Below are positions 25,058 through 33,720 of a stretch of 62,067 nt of DNA, one piece after another. Under the pieces are notes generated by a model. It ran no database searches, was not told the origin of the DNA, and saw only the letters and a list, made by a program, of their open reading frames with translations. This DNA comes from Leptolyngbya sp. Cla-17. GTDB taxonomy: Bacteria; Cyanobacteriota; Cyanobacteriia; Leptolyngbyales; Leptolyngbyaceae. The DNA is taken from contig NZ_JAEVYN010000008.1 in NCBI RefSeq assembly GCF_016807185.1, positions 94,274 through 156,340 of the forward strand, given 5' to 3'. How positions within the stretch are numbered: the first letter of the stretch is position 1; every line of letters begins with the position of its first letter. The position numbers and the translations under genes are program-made.

Positions 25058-25942
25058 TTAGTCATCGCGTCTGAGGAACTTGAAGCCGTTAATTGGACTG
25101 GCTGGTGGTTTTAGCTGGGTGGAAGTCAAAATTCCCTGAGACGGGCTGAATAGTAATGCCAACAAAAACAAACTGGATGACACCAGTACGATCGCTGGAC
25201 CCGAAGGCAAGTTCTGGTAGTAACTGAGGTAGACACCAGCGATACTGGCGATCGCGCCCAGAACAGCCCCCACAAGCATCATCTGATGCAATTCTTTGAC
25301 TAACAAATAAGCGGTCAACGCCGGGCCAACCAGTAGAGAAATCACCAGAATGACTCCTACTGCTTGCATACTGACAATGATCGTCAGCGTGATAGCGACC
25401 ATGAAGCCAAAGTAAATGGTGTTAATCGGTAAACCGATCGCCTGGGCACCCGTTTTGTCAAAGGTGTAGAACAACAATTCCTTGTAGAACAGTTTGACGA
25501 CCAACAGAATTAAACCCGCAATTACGAACGTTCGCTGAATGTCGAGGGGTGTCACTCCCAGAATATCGCCGAACAGAAAGCTGTCTAGATCAAGCTTGTT
25601 TTTCAATACGGTAATCAGCGTGATTCCTAGCGCGAAAAAAGTCGAAAAGGTCAGCGCCATTGCGGCATCGACCTTAACTCGTGTTTGAGCACGAATCCAG
25701 GTAATGAGCAAAGCACCGAGAATGCCAGAACCGAACGCACCGATCAGAATATCAATACCCAGAAAGAAAGAGATGGATAAGCCTGGTAGAACGCAGTGCG
25801 CGACCACATCTCCTAGCAAGGCCATGCGCTGCACAATCAGGTAACTGCCGACCACTGGACAAAGAATGCCAACCAGCACACCGATCGCGATCGCGTTTCG
25901 CATGAATTCGTAGCCAAGCGGTTCTAGCAGCAGGTTGAGCAT
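25058..25942 (-). CDS. znuB: Zinc ABC transporter permease ZnuB
   Basis: 294 residues with about eight membrane segments of the ABC-3 metal permease family (VGILCPVVGSYLIVQRMALL, VVAHCVLPGLSISFFLGIDI, ITLTIIVSMQAVGVILVISL). It forms the channel with ZnuC for Zn2+ delivered by ZnuA. It starts 21 bp after znuC, same operon. MntB/manganese transport is the alternative, disfavoured by the His-rich ZnuA and the Zur-like box. Confidence 0.85.
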   Translation of the reverse strand: MLNLLLEPLGYEFMRNAIAIGVLVGILCPVVGSYLIVQRMALLGDVVAHCVLPGLSISFFLGIDILIGAFGSGILGALLITWIRAQTRVKVDAAMALTFSTFFALGITLITVLKNKLDLDSFLFGDILGVTPLDIQRTFVIAGLILLVVKLFYKELLFYTFDKTGAQAIGLPINTIYFGFMVAITLTIIVSMQAVGVILVISLLVGPALTAYLLVKELHQMMLVGAVLGAIASIAGVYLSYYQNLPSGPAIVLVSSSLFLLALLFSPSQGILTSTQLKPPASPINGFKFLRRDD

Positions 25943-25963
25943 GGGGAATGGGGAGTGAGGAAT

Positions 25964-26710
25964 TTAACAGAAGAATGATGTCTCTATATCTTGATGCAAT
26001 GGCTTGCCCAAAGGGGTGCCGTAGGCTTGACACAAGTTTTCGGGAGTCATCACGTGTTGCGGTGAACCATCTGCAATCAGGCATTGATTGAGTAACAGCA
26101 AGCGATCGAGTTGATTGAGCGACTGTCCCCATTCGTGAGTGCTCAGGAGTAAAATTTTGCCCTGCGATCGCAACTCCTCAAACACTTGCAGCATGATGGC
26201 TTGGGTTTTCTGATCGACACCCGTAAAGGGTTCATCAAACAAGAATAGATCCGCTTGTTGAGCTAACGCACGGGCTAGGAACACCCGTTGCTGCTGTCCG
26301 CCGGAGAGTTCATTAATGCGGCGATCACGAAGATCGAGCATCTCGACTTGTGCCAGTGCCGCTTTAGCCATTGCTTTTGCCGCTCGACCAGGACTGCGAA
26401 ACCACCCTAGCTGACGAGTTCGCGCCATCATGACAACGTTCCAGACCGTGATGGGGTAATCCCAATCAATGTGCGATCGCTGCGGGATGTATGACACTCG
26501 CTCTAACTGCTGGTGGAGTGGACAGGTGCAGTAGTGAACCACACCGCCCGATGTAGGCACCAAGCCTAACAACGCTTTAAGCAGCGTACTTTTACCTGCC
26601 CCGTTGGGTCCAATGAGGCCTACCAGTTGCCCTGGACTCACCTGGAAGCTCACCGGATCAAGTCCGCGCACGCTTCGATAATTGACAGCAAGCTGCTGAA
26701 CCTCTAACAT
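25964..26710 (-). CDS. znuC: Zinc ABC transporter ATPase ZnuC
   Basis: 248 residues: Walker A GLIGPNGAGKSTLLKALLGL, Q-loop region YIPQRSHIDWDYPITVWNVV, signature LSGGQQQRVFLARALAQQ, Walker B LFLFDEPFTGVD and H-loop LLLSTHEWG. ATG 26710 (MLEVQQLAV) is preferred to TTG 26722, which lies next to the Zur-like box. It powers uptake through ZnuB and is divergent from znuA. Confidence 0.9.
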   Translation of the reverse strand: MLEVQQLAVNYRSVRGLDPVSFQVSPGQLVGLIGPNGAGKSTLLKALLGLVPTSGGVVHYCTCPLHQQLERVSYIPQRSHIDWDYPITVWNVVMMARTRQLGWFRSPGRAAKAMAKAALAQVEMLDLRDRRINELSGGQQQRVFLARALAQQADLFLFDEPFTGVDQKTQAIMLQVFEELRSQGKILLLSTHEWGQSLNQLDRLLLLNQCLIADGSPQHVMTPENLCQAYGTPLGKPLHQDIETSFFC

Positions 26711-26722
26711 GAAAACCTGCAA

Positions 26723-26737
26723 TGAGAACGATTATCA
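26723..26737. promoter_or_regulatory. Putative Zur box shared by znuCB and znuA
   Basis: TGAGAACGATTATCA fits the cyanobacterial Zur consensus at nearly every position and lies in the 64 bp between the divergent znuC and znuA starts, so one bound Zur would repress both. Confidence 0.75.
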
Positions 26738-26774
26738 TTATAGGCTTGCAAAGGGATTCAAAGATTAAAACATC

Positions 26775-27824
26775 ATGCTTATTCAGCGCCATCGAACTCT
26801 AGGAAGCACACTACTCGCCCTCACGGTCAGCATCCTTAGCGCCTGTGCCTCATCCACGCCAACCAGCCAAACTAACCCCGCAACTTCTACGAATACCGCC
26901 GCGACCAGTACGAATTTGAAAGTGCTTGCTACCAGCAGTGTCCTATGTGATTTAACCAAGACCGTTGCCGCCAATACGATCGATTTGACGTGCCTGGTCA
27001 AAGCAGGAACCGACTCCCACGCTTATGAGCCAACTCCGGAAGACCGTAGGGCGATTGAAGATGCCCAACTTGTGCTCTACTCCGGCTACGACTTTGAACC
27101 CAGCTTGATCAAGCTCATCAAAGCCTCCTCTAATCCTGCCACCAAAGTTGCAGTGGGTGAAGTGGCAGTTCCTAAGCCTCTCATGGGTGAACATGAGCAT
27201 GAACACGGTGAGGAACATGCTGAGGGTAAGAAACCTGCTGAAGGGGAAAAGCAGGCGGAAGCAGCAGAACCCGACCCGCATATCTGGCACAACGCCAAAA
27301 ATGGGATTCAGATGGTGAAAGTGATTCAAGCCAACCTGACGAAAGCGGCTCCGGCAAACGCTGACCTGTATGCCAAAAATGCTCAAGCCCTGACCGCAGA
27401 ACTGACTCAGGTTGATGGTTGGATTAAGGCTCAAATTGCAACCATTCCATCCGCCTCTCGCAAGCTAGTGACCACTCACGATGCATTAGGCTACTACTCT
27501 GCGGCATACGGAATTCCAGGTGAAGGGGCATTGCAGGGGATTAGCACTGAAGAAAAACCCACTGCCGCACGGGTAAAAGAATTGACTGAGGCGATTAAAG
27601 CTGACAAGGTGCCGACCATTTTTGCAGAAGTGTCAGTCAATCCCAAGTTGATTAAGACCGTGGCAAAAGAGGCAAACGTGAAGCTCTCAGACCAGGAACT
27701 GTTTACCGATGGGTTGGGAGAAACAGGCTCTGGGGGCGATACCTACCTCAAAATGCTGGTTGCCAATACAAGAGCGATCGTTGAAGAGTTAGGCGGTCAA
27801 TATGCCGCATTTCAGCCGAAGTAA
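26775..27824 (+). CDS. znuA: Zinc-binding lipoprotein ZnuA
   Basis: 349 residues of cluster A-I. A signal with lipobox (LTVSILSACASS) anchors it. Zinc ligands are suggested by the His in AGTDSHAYEPTPEDRRAIED and by LVTTHDALGYYSAAYGIPG, with Asp in the C-terminal DGLGETGSGGDTYLKMLV. A charged loop near residue 138-165 (HEHEHGEEHAEGKK) is the His/acid-rich loop typical of zinc rather than manganese binders. It hands Zn2+ to ZnuBC. Confidence 0.88.
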   Translation: MLIQRHRTLGSTLLALTVSILSACASSTPTSQTNPATSTNTAATSTNLKVLATSSVLCDLTKTVAANTIDLTCLVKAGTDSHAYEPTPEDRRAIEDAQLVLYSGYDFEPSLIKLIKASSNPATKVAVGEVAVPKPLMGEHEHEHGEEHAEGKKPAEGEKQAEAAEPDPHIWHNAKNGIQMVKVIQANLTKAAPANADLYAKNAQALTAELTQVDGWIKAQIATIPSASRKLVTTHDALGYYSAAYGIPGEGALQGISTEEKPTAARVKELTEAIKADKVPTIFAEVSVNPKLIKTVAKEANVKLSDQELFTDGLGETGSGGDTYLKMLVANTRAIVEELGGQYAAFQPK

Positions 27825-27825
27825 T

Positions 27826-28932
27826 TTACTTACCCAGGTAACAGTGGCAATCCGGCTTCTCAATTAACGATTCTACCAGGGCATTGAGTACGGTGGCGGC
27901 GAGTAAACCACCCCCTAACGTTCCTTCAACAGTAATAAAGGGAATGCCGGACTGCATCAGTTTACGCTTCGCCGCCGGGGCATGACTGAAGCCAATCGGC
28001 AGCCCAATCACCAAAGCAGGCCGAAGAATGCGTTGATGAATTGCCTCACAGACTGCCAGTAGGACTGAGGGTGCATAGCCAATCACGATCACACATCCGA
28101 CTGGAAGTTGGTGCAAGCGATTTTTCCAGGCATGATTCTGCCAGAATGCTTGTTCGGCTTCGGCAGCACTGGTGATATGCGGATTGTCAATCAGCGTTTG
28201 CATCGGACAACCCAAGTGAGCTAGTCGGGTTTGGTCGATCGCCGTGCTCACCGTGAGTACATCCACCACCACCAGACAACCCGATTTGAAAGCGGTGCGG
28301 CTAGCAGCGAGGGCTTGATTTCCCAACCGCACAAATGGCACTAAACTGACATCGCCACTCGCTAGCACTAGCTTAGAGAGCAAATTCACCTCAATTTCTG
28401 ATCGATCTGACAGGTCAGGCAGCAATCGCTTCAGCGACTCCTGAAAGGCTTCGGGATGGGCATGAACTTGGGCATCCAAGCCGCACCATAGTTTTTCCAA
28501 GCCGCCCAACCCAGTTTGTGTTTCCACTTCCAGCAGCTTGAGTTGAGCCAGAACCTCAGCTTGGGTGGTTTGACAATGGCGATCGCGTCCCAATAGCCCT
28601 TCTAGCGCGGATGCGGTCTGCCGCAGTTGTGCGATTTGCCCAATGATCGTGCGGTACTGCTGCTGCAACTGCGCCATCAATGTTGCTTGTTCTACTTCCG
28701 GCTCTGCTTCCAAAAGTTTGTGAATGTGGGACAACTGAAAGCCCTGCTGTTTCAGCGCCACAATGCGTTGCAGTCGTTGCACGTCCTGATCCGTATAAAG
28801 GCGATAGTTACCGGGCGATCGCTCTGGTTGAGGCATTAATCCCAACTGGTGATAATGCCGCACCATCCGGGGGGTAATATCGCTACCAACCGCATCTGTC
28901 AGTTCTTTGATGGTTAAACATGAGTCAGCCAT
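27826..28932 (-). CDS. coaR: CoaR: MerR-type activator fused to a precorrin-isomerase domain
   Basis: 368 residues. MerR winged helix ~5-75 (LTIKELTDAVGSDITPRMVR, HYHQLGLMPQPERSPGNYRL), a dimer coiled coil to ~130, then a CbiC/CobH-like precorrin-8X methylmutase domain (~150-350: VVVDVLTVSTAID, GYAPSVLLAVCEAI). The last residues PDCHCYLGK contain the Cys-His-Cys that CoaR needs for cobalt sensing. CoaR activates the coaT exporter in response to Co(II). It faces away from coaT, but a nuclease-like gene (28961-29635) separates it from the operator. Confidence 0.92.
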   Translation of the reverse strand: MADSCLTIKELTDAVGSDITPRMVRHYHQLGLMPQPERSPGNYRLYTDQDVQRLQRIVALKQQGFQLSHIHKLLEAEPEVEQATLMAQLQQQYRTIIGQIAQLRQTASALEGLLGRDRHCQTTQAEVLAQLKLLEVETQTGLGGLEKLWCGLDAQVHAHPEAFQESLKRLLPDLSDRSEIEVNLLSKLVLASGDVSLVPFVRLGNQALAASRTAFKSGCLVVVDVLTVSTAIDQTRLAHLGCPMQTLIDNPHITSAAEAEQAFWQNHAWKNRLHQLPVGCVIVIGYAPSVLLAVCEAIHQRILRPALVIGLPIGFSHAPAAKRKLMQSGIPFITVEGTLGGGLLAATVLNALVESLIEKPDCHCYLGK

Positions 28933-28960
28933 GTATGGTTTCTAAAAGTAGAATATTGAA

Positions 28961-29635
28961 TTAGTTGTTTTGTGCTGCATCTACAATTGAAACTATTAAT
29001 TTCTCAATACAACTTTCCCAGAAAATATTCTTTTTGATTTCATCAAAACTTGTAGTTCCAGGCCATGCTCCTTTCAAAAGACAAAAGTACTCTTTCCCTA
29101 GTAAAGCTTGATGTCTTTCATCTTTGAAGCCACCCCAATTCAAATCGGTCATCACTAGGAGATAGGCTTTTGCTTTAGAAAATTCCGCTATAAGTTGAGT
29201 TTTTCTTGCTTCAAAATGTTCTTCCCAGTTACCTCGATTCCAACCCAATTGAGTTTTACATTCAACGATGGCAATCAGTTCGTCGTTCTTCCAAATCGAT
29301 ATATCTGGTCGGATAGAACCTCTCTTTCTTCTAACTTGACGCTCTGAATGAATTTCTAGTCCAATTTCTGGGCGTTCAAGAACAAGTTTTAAGAAAAAAG
29401 CAACTGACTCAACAAAATAATCTGCGCCTGCTGTTATGTATCGCTTTCTCAATAAATTCTTGATTGCATACTGCATTTCATAGTATGTATTTAGCCTCTC
29501 AAGCAAGCATAAAGTTATCTCATTTGAGGTCAGGTTTATCTCAAATGAATGCTGAACTTCCAAAATTGATTTAAGAGAAAGATATTGGCTCTTCAAACTC
29601 TCAAGATAGGCTTGTTCTAAATCGGAGAGTTCCAT
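28961..29635 (-). CDS. PD-(D/E)XK nuclease-like protein inserted in the coaR-coaT divergon
   Basis: About 224 residues from ATG 29635 (MELSDLEQAYLESLKSQYLS); longer starts at 29680 or 29695 fall inside the coaT operator. The first ~60 residues are helical. Residues ~120-150 read RRKRGSIRPDISIWKNDELI followed by AIVECKTQLGW, the D...(D/E)xK core of restriction-like nucleases. It ends 28 bp before coaR and is visibly more AT-rich than coaR or coaT. No methyltransferase partner. Probably an acquired orphan nuclease driven by the divergent CoaR-site promoter. Confidence 0.6.
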   Translation of the reverse strand: MELSDLEQAYLESLKSQYLSLKSILEVQHSFEINLTSNEITLCLLERLNTYYEMQYAIKNLLRKRYITAGADYFVESVAFFLKLVLERPEIGLEIHSERQVRRKRGSIRPDISIWKNDELIAIVECKTQLGWNRGNWEEHFEARKTQLIAEFSKAKAYLLVMTDLNWGGFKDERHQALLGKEYFCLLKGAWPGTTSFDEIKKNIFWESCIEKLIVSIVDAAQNN

Positions 29636-29670
29636 TTGAATTTGGCTATAGCGCAGTCTACACTGATCTA

Positions 29671-29705
29671 ACCTTGACATTAACACCAATGTCAAGGTTT
29701 AGAGT
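29671..29705 (+). promoter_or_regulatory. CoaR operator and coaT promoter
   Basis: An 11 bp perfect dyad ACCTTGACATT/AATGTCAAGGT (29671-29681 and 29688-29698) around six bases. On the plus strand TTGACA (29674) and TAGAGT (29700) are 20 bp apart, the overlong spacing that MerR-type activators correct by twisting DNA. The minus strand has a similar TTGACA and TAGATC pair toward the nuclease-like gene and coaR. Confidence 0.8.
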
Positions 29706-29730
29706 GGAAAAGTTCTCTCATGCACGGCTC

Positions 29731-31641
29731 ATGTTTCACCAATCACGGCTCCCCCAACTGGTAAACACCCACTCAGAAGTGTTTGCGGCGATTCTCTGTG
29801 GCTGCTTTCTCTTGTTGGGTTGGATGGCGCTACACCTCGGATGGGATGGACTGGCACTGCTGATTTTGCCTATGGCTTATGTCGTTGGCGGATATGAGAG
29901 CGCCCGTGAAGGATTGACAACGCTCATCAAAGAAAAAGAACTCGACGTAGATTTGCTGATGATTGTGGCAGCCTTGGGAGCCGCCGGACTGGGCTTGTGG
30001 CGACAGGAATACTACCTGATCGTTGATGGGGCAGCGTTGATTTTGATCTTTGCAATCAGTGGCGCATTGGAAGACTACGCAATGCAGCGCACCGCTCGCA
30101 GCATTCGCAGCTTGATGAGCCTGACTTCTGACACGGCACAAGTGTTGCGATCAGGCAGAGAAGTATCCGTTTCCATTGATCAATTAGAGTTGAGCGATCA
30201 AATTGTGGTCAAGCCAGGAGAACTCATTCCAACCGACGCGCTGATTCTAGAAGGATTTAGTACGTTGAATCAAGCAGCGATTACAGGTGAATCGATTCCG
30301 GTTGAAAAGACAGTTGGGGATGAGGTCTTCGCCGGGACACTCAATGGCAATGGAGCCTTAAAACTCAAAGTCCATCAACCGCCAGAGAGTAGTCTGCTGC
30401 GGCGTGTGATTCGCTTAGTGGAGCAGGCACAAACAGAGACACCCCCTTCCCAACAATTTATTGAACGCTTTGAACATGGGTATGCTCGTGTCATTTTCGT
30501 GGCTGGACTGTTGCTGGCGGTGCTGCCGCCCTTCCTGCTGCACTGGAGTTGGGAAACGACGATTTATCGGGCATTAATTTTTCTCGTCGTCGCATCGCCC
30601 TGTGCGTTAGTAGCAGCAATTATGCCGACACTGCTATCGGGCATCGCCAATGGTGCAAGACAGGGAATTTTGTTCAAGAACGGTGCCCAGTTAGAGCAGA
30701 TTGGCAACGTACGGGCGATCGCCTTTGATAAAACGGGAACGCTTACAACCGGACAGCTACAAGTTTGCCAGGTGATTCCGGCAACAGGCTTTTCCGAAGC
30801 AGAAGTTTTGCAAGTTGCCGGCGCTTTAGAATCTGGTTCAGAGCATCCGATTGGGGCGGCAATCGTTCAAGCTGCCCAAGAGTTAGACTGGTCACGCGCC
30901 ACAGAAGTGCAGGCTCACCCTGGTCGAGGCATTGCAGGGATTTGGCGCAAGCAATCAGTGTTTGTGGGCACTGCTAACTTTATCAATCAATCCATTGCCG
31001 ATTTACCCATTGAACTGGTGCAGTGTGTGAATTCGCTAGAGCAAGACGGCAAAACCGTGGTCTGGGTAGCTCAGGCTCAGCAAGTAATTGGCGTAATTGC
31101 GATCGCCGATCAAGTGCGACCCGAAGCAGCACGGGCGATCGCTCAACTCAAAAAGCTGGGCATTGAGCAAATCATTATGCTGACAGGCGACAACCAGCGC
31201 ACGGCTCACAGCATTGCTCAGGCGATCGGCATCGATCAAGTTTATGCTGAACTGTTACCAGAAGATAAGCTGCACCTCATTCGTCAACTGCAAAACCAAT
31301 ACAAGACGGTGGCAATGGTTGGGGATGGGATTAATGATGCGCCCGCCTTAGCTCAAGCCTCTGTTGGTATTGCGATGGGCGTTGCTGGCAGCGATGTGGC
31401 TCTCGAAACCGCTGACATCGTGTTAGTGACAGATCGGTTAGAGAAAATTGCAGTAGCCGTCAAATTGGGACGGCGATCTCACCGAGTCGTCAAACAAAAT
31501 ATTGTATTTGCGATCGGTTTTATTGTGCTGCTCGTAGCGGTCAACTTTGCAGGTAATATCACTCTACCCCTCGGTGTTATTGGACATGAAGGATCGACAG
31601 TACTGGTCATTCTAAGTGGGTTACGATTGCTCAAAAATTAG
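29731..31641 (+). CDS. coaT: CoaT: P1B-4 type cobalt-exporting ATPase
   Basis: 636 residues from ATG 29731; upstream starts lie in the operator, and transcription should begin near 29712. Motifs: TGES in AAITGESIPVEK, the P1B-4 metal motif SPC in VVASPCALVAAIMP, phosphorylation DKTGTLT, hinge GDGINDAPALAQA, and HEGST in the last membrane segment (IGHEGSTVLVILSG). No N-terminal Cys metal-binding domain, as expected for CoaT. It pumps Co2+ (or Zn2+ in some members) out of the cytoplasm, and is under CoaR control. Confidence 0.92.
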   Translation: MFHQSRLPQLVNTHSEVFAAILCGCFLLLGWMALHLGWDGLALLILPMAYVVGGYESAREGLTTLIKEKELDVDLLMIVAALGAAGLGLWRQEYYLIVDGAALILIFAISGALEDYAMQRTARSIRSLMSLTSDTAQVLRSGREVSVSIDQLELSDQIVVKPGELIPTDALILEGFSTLNQAAITGESIPVEKTVGDEVFAGTLNGNGALKLKVHQPPESSLLRRVIRLVEQAQTETPPSQQFIERFEHGYARVIFVAGLLLAVLPPFLLHWSWETTIYRALIFLVVASPCALVAAIMPTLLSGIANGARQGILFKNGAQLEQIGNVRAIAFDKTGTLTTGQLQVCQVIPATGFSEAEVLQVAGALESGSEHPIGAAIVQAAQELDWSRATEVQAHPGRGIAGIWRKQSVFVGTANFINQSIADLPIELVQCVNSLEQDGKTVVWVAQAQQVIGVIAIADQVRPEAARAIAQLKKLGIEQIIMLTGDNQRTAHSIAQAIGIDQVYAELLPEDKLHLIRQLQNQYKTVAMVGDGINDAPALAQASVGIAMGVAGSDVALETADIVLVTDRLEKIAVAVKLGRRSHRVVKQNIVFAIGFIVLLVAVNFAGNITLPLGVIGHEGSTVLVILSGLRLLKN

Positions 31642-31743
31642 CCGGGGAACGGCTGAAATTTATGCTTGGAGGCTGCGCCTAGCTTTGGTATTAGCTCAAC
31701 TCTTAATGATGTAAAATCACAGCGCGACCTTTTCGCTTTCTCT

Positions 31744-32028
31744 ATGAAAAAACAAGAATCTGCTGTCGTGTTCGACCAAGAGCGCGCTTCTGCCTACGAC
31801 AAGCGGTTCGCTAAATTGGCTCCCCTGCGCGATGCAATTCATTTGCTAATGCACATGATATTTTCTGAGCTTCCCACGGATGCACACATTGTCTCTTATG
31901 GCAAAGATGTCGCCTTGTTGCCACCGCAAAAAATTGAAGCAATCATTGCATCGAGCGGCTTTGACTCGCCTATATTGTTTTTTCAAACTCTTCTTATTCG
32001 CGCCTAGTATTCCAGACGAACTCCCTGA
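31744..32028 (+). pseudogene. Methyltransferase with internal deletion and nonsense codon
   Basis: Starts MKKQESAVVFDQERASAYDK and LRDAIHLLMHMIFSELPTDA, like the N-terminus of class I SAM-dependent methyltransferases, but jumps directly to DVALLPPQKIEAIIASSGFD, which looks like the C-terminus. The SAM-binding core is missing. The frame stops at TAG 32005 and then reads YSRRTP to TGA 32026, consistent with a Trp codon mutated to stop. An IS630 lies 6 bp beyond. Not functional. Confidence 0.6.
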
Positions 32029-32034
32029 ATTATA

Positions 32035-33193
32035 CGGAATTGCGGAAGGCAGTACTTTTTGACCAGATTAAATTGCTTGAATCCAATCAAAGCCCACTTT
32101 GCCTTGAACTATCACAGGATGCTGCATCAACCATTGGCACCGCTTGACTAAGACATCCTCTAAAGCATCAAGATTGTCAAACACTTGATTAGCGATTGCT
32201 TCGCGCAGCAAAGACCAGACACATTCAGTGGGTTGCAGTTGGGGGGTATAGGGCAATAGCGGGTAGAAGAAAATGCCGGGGGGCACCTGAAGTTTTTGGC
32301 TCATATGCCACGCGGCCTGATCAACCAATAGAATGATCAACTGCTGACGATGGGGATTGACCTGAGCCGCAAATAGCTCTAACGCCATCTGCATCATGGA
32401 GACATTGGCACGGGGCAATAAAAGGAAGTAGCTCGCTCCAGTGGCAGGATGGACAAAACCATAGGTGTAGACCCATTGATAGCGGCGAGAATGATGCGCT
32501 GATGGGCGTTCTCCTATGGGTGCCCAAACCCGCCTGACAATGGGTTGCAAGCCTAATCGAGCTTCGTCTTCCGCCCAAATTACAATCTCCCGATTGGGAA
32601 ACAACGAGCGCAACCACGCCACATGACCTGCTAATCCTGCTTTGAACTCTGCTTGCTGCTCAAGGGTTGCGCTTTGATGATGCACCGGACGCGGCACCTG
32701 CAAGCTCAACCCCAAACGTCGTAGATACTTCCAGGCTGTTGAGGGGTGTAAGCAAATGCCAAAGTAGGTTTCGATATACTCCCCAACTTTCGGTCCACTC
32801 CAGAGTCCGCCATCATCCGGGGCACTCTGTAAGCGTTGCCGCAATAGCCGTTGCTGTTCATCACTTAAAGCCAACCGATTGCCCCCAGGGTTCAAGCGTT
32901 GCCGATTGACTAGTCCGACCGCACCCTCGGCGTTGTAGCGACGGGCAATTTTCCGCACTCCACTACAACTGAGTCCACAAATCTCAGCGGTTTGTTCGAT
33001 GCTCATCGGAGTCTTTGGATGACTGAGCAATCGAATCACCAACCAACGGTTTTTCTCGCCAGCATCTTGGCACTGAACATACCGCTGAGTTAGATCTGCG
33101 TAGTCTAGATGAGGGCTAATTTGAGTGCGGGGTCGAGGCATGGACAGAGTACCTTTTTCATCTTGCTAAATGATACTCCCCTACTCAATTCCG
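32035..33193 (-). mobile_element. IS630-family element, type B, copy 1
   Basis: 1,159 bp with inverted ends starting CGGAATTG and TA on both sides (32033-32034, 33194-33195). A second copy of identical length lies inverted at 43790-44948. One full-length transposase inside. Confidence 0.9.
32068..33141 (-). CDS. IS630-family transposase, copy 1
   Basis: 357 residues in a single frame. The N-terminal winged-helix part contains IEQTAEICGLSCSGVRKIAR and the DDE part IVIWAEDEARLGLQPIVRRV, LIILLVDQAAWHMSQK and FFYPLLPYTPQLQPTECVWS, carrying the three acids. It differs from the copy at 43842 by one residue (YTPQLQ here, YTLQLQ there). Looks intact and probably active recently. Confidence 0.9.
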   Translation of the reverse strand: MPRPRTQISPHLDYADLTQRYVQCQDAGEKNRWLVIRLLSHPKTPMSIEQTAEICGLSCSGVRKIARRYNAEGAVGLVNRQRLNPGGNRLALSDEQQRLLRQRLQSAPDDGGLWSGPKVGEYIETYFGICLHPSTAWKYLRRLGLSLQVPRPVHHQSATLEQQAEFKAGLAGHVAWLRSLFPNREIVIWAEDEARLGLQPIVRRVWAPIGERPSAHHSRRYQWVYTYGFVHPATGASYFLLLPRANVSMMQMALELFAAQVNPHRQQLIILLVDQAAWHMSQKLQVPPGIFFYPLLPYTPQLQPTECVWSLLREAIANQVFDNLDALEDVLVKRCQWLMQHPVIVQGKVGFDWIQAI

Positions 33194-33195
33194 TA

Positions 33196-33552
33196 TTAGA
33201 CGTTGCCAACAGTTTCCGAATGGCATTGCTCCTTGCTACAGCTTCGGCTGTCGCTTGTTCCTCTCCAACGGTGTGTGAGCTTGGTCGGTCAGTGTCAATC
33301 AAAGGACCGTTTGTTTTACAAGTGGGGTTAAAGAAGCAATTGGGCGTTTCAGCTCTCAAACTCTGTAAAACAAGTCGTCAATGAATTTGTGTATTAAAAA
33401 GCAGACGGTTGTGACAAGTTTTGAATGCAGTGACTCCGTTGCAACTTTGTCACTGCATTCAAATATCAACAACAACGCAGCAACAAGCCTGAATTAAGAA
33501 GACTTAGGAATGGACGTGTTTCTGACACCGGAGCTAGAGCCAAACGCTTATT
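33196..33552. other. Region of unclear coding remnants
   Basis: Beyond the IS630 end both strands are open for ~60 codons (plus: MALLLATASAVACSSPTVCE; minus: TDRPSSHTVGEEQATAEAVA), which suggests the IS inserted near the end of a former gene. I cannot say which strand is real. The rest up to 33552 has an inverted pair GAATGCAGTGAC/GTCACTGCATTC at about 33424-33461 and no gene. Confidence 0.3.
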
Positions 33553-33720
33553 AAGCGTCTACTGCGGAAATACAGCTATCCACCTGATAAAGCAGAAGAA
33601 CCTACTCAAACCGTCATCCAACAAGCTGAAACTTTTGTAAAACTGGGCATCATAATAATCGATGGCCTTGCTAGGTTGAAAATAGAGAAGTTCACGTCAA
33701 GCCTACGCAGCTTGGTTTGA
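33553..33720 (+). pseudogene. HsdR (type I restriction) C-terminal remnant
   Basis: A plus-strand frame reads KRLLRKYSYPPDKAEEPTQT followed by VIQQAETFV, strongly resembling the C-terminal helical end of type I restriction endonuclease HsdR; homology fades after about 33642. No rest of the gene, and no hsdM or hsdS, is present. It marks a lost restriction locus. Confidence 0.5.

Noticed and set aside
21831..27824. A zur (Fur-family) gene in the zinc island
   Set aside because: No Fur-like protein is encoded anywhere in the window; SmtB and CoaR are the only metal regulators.
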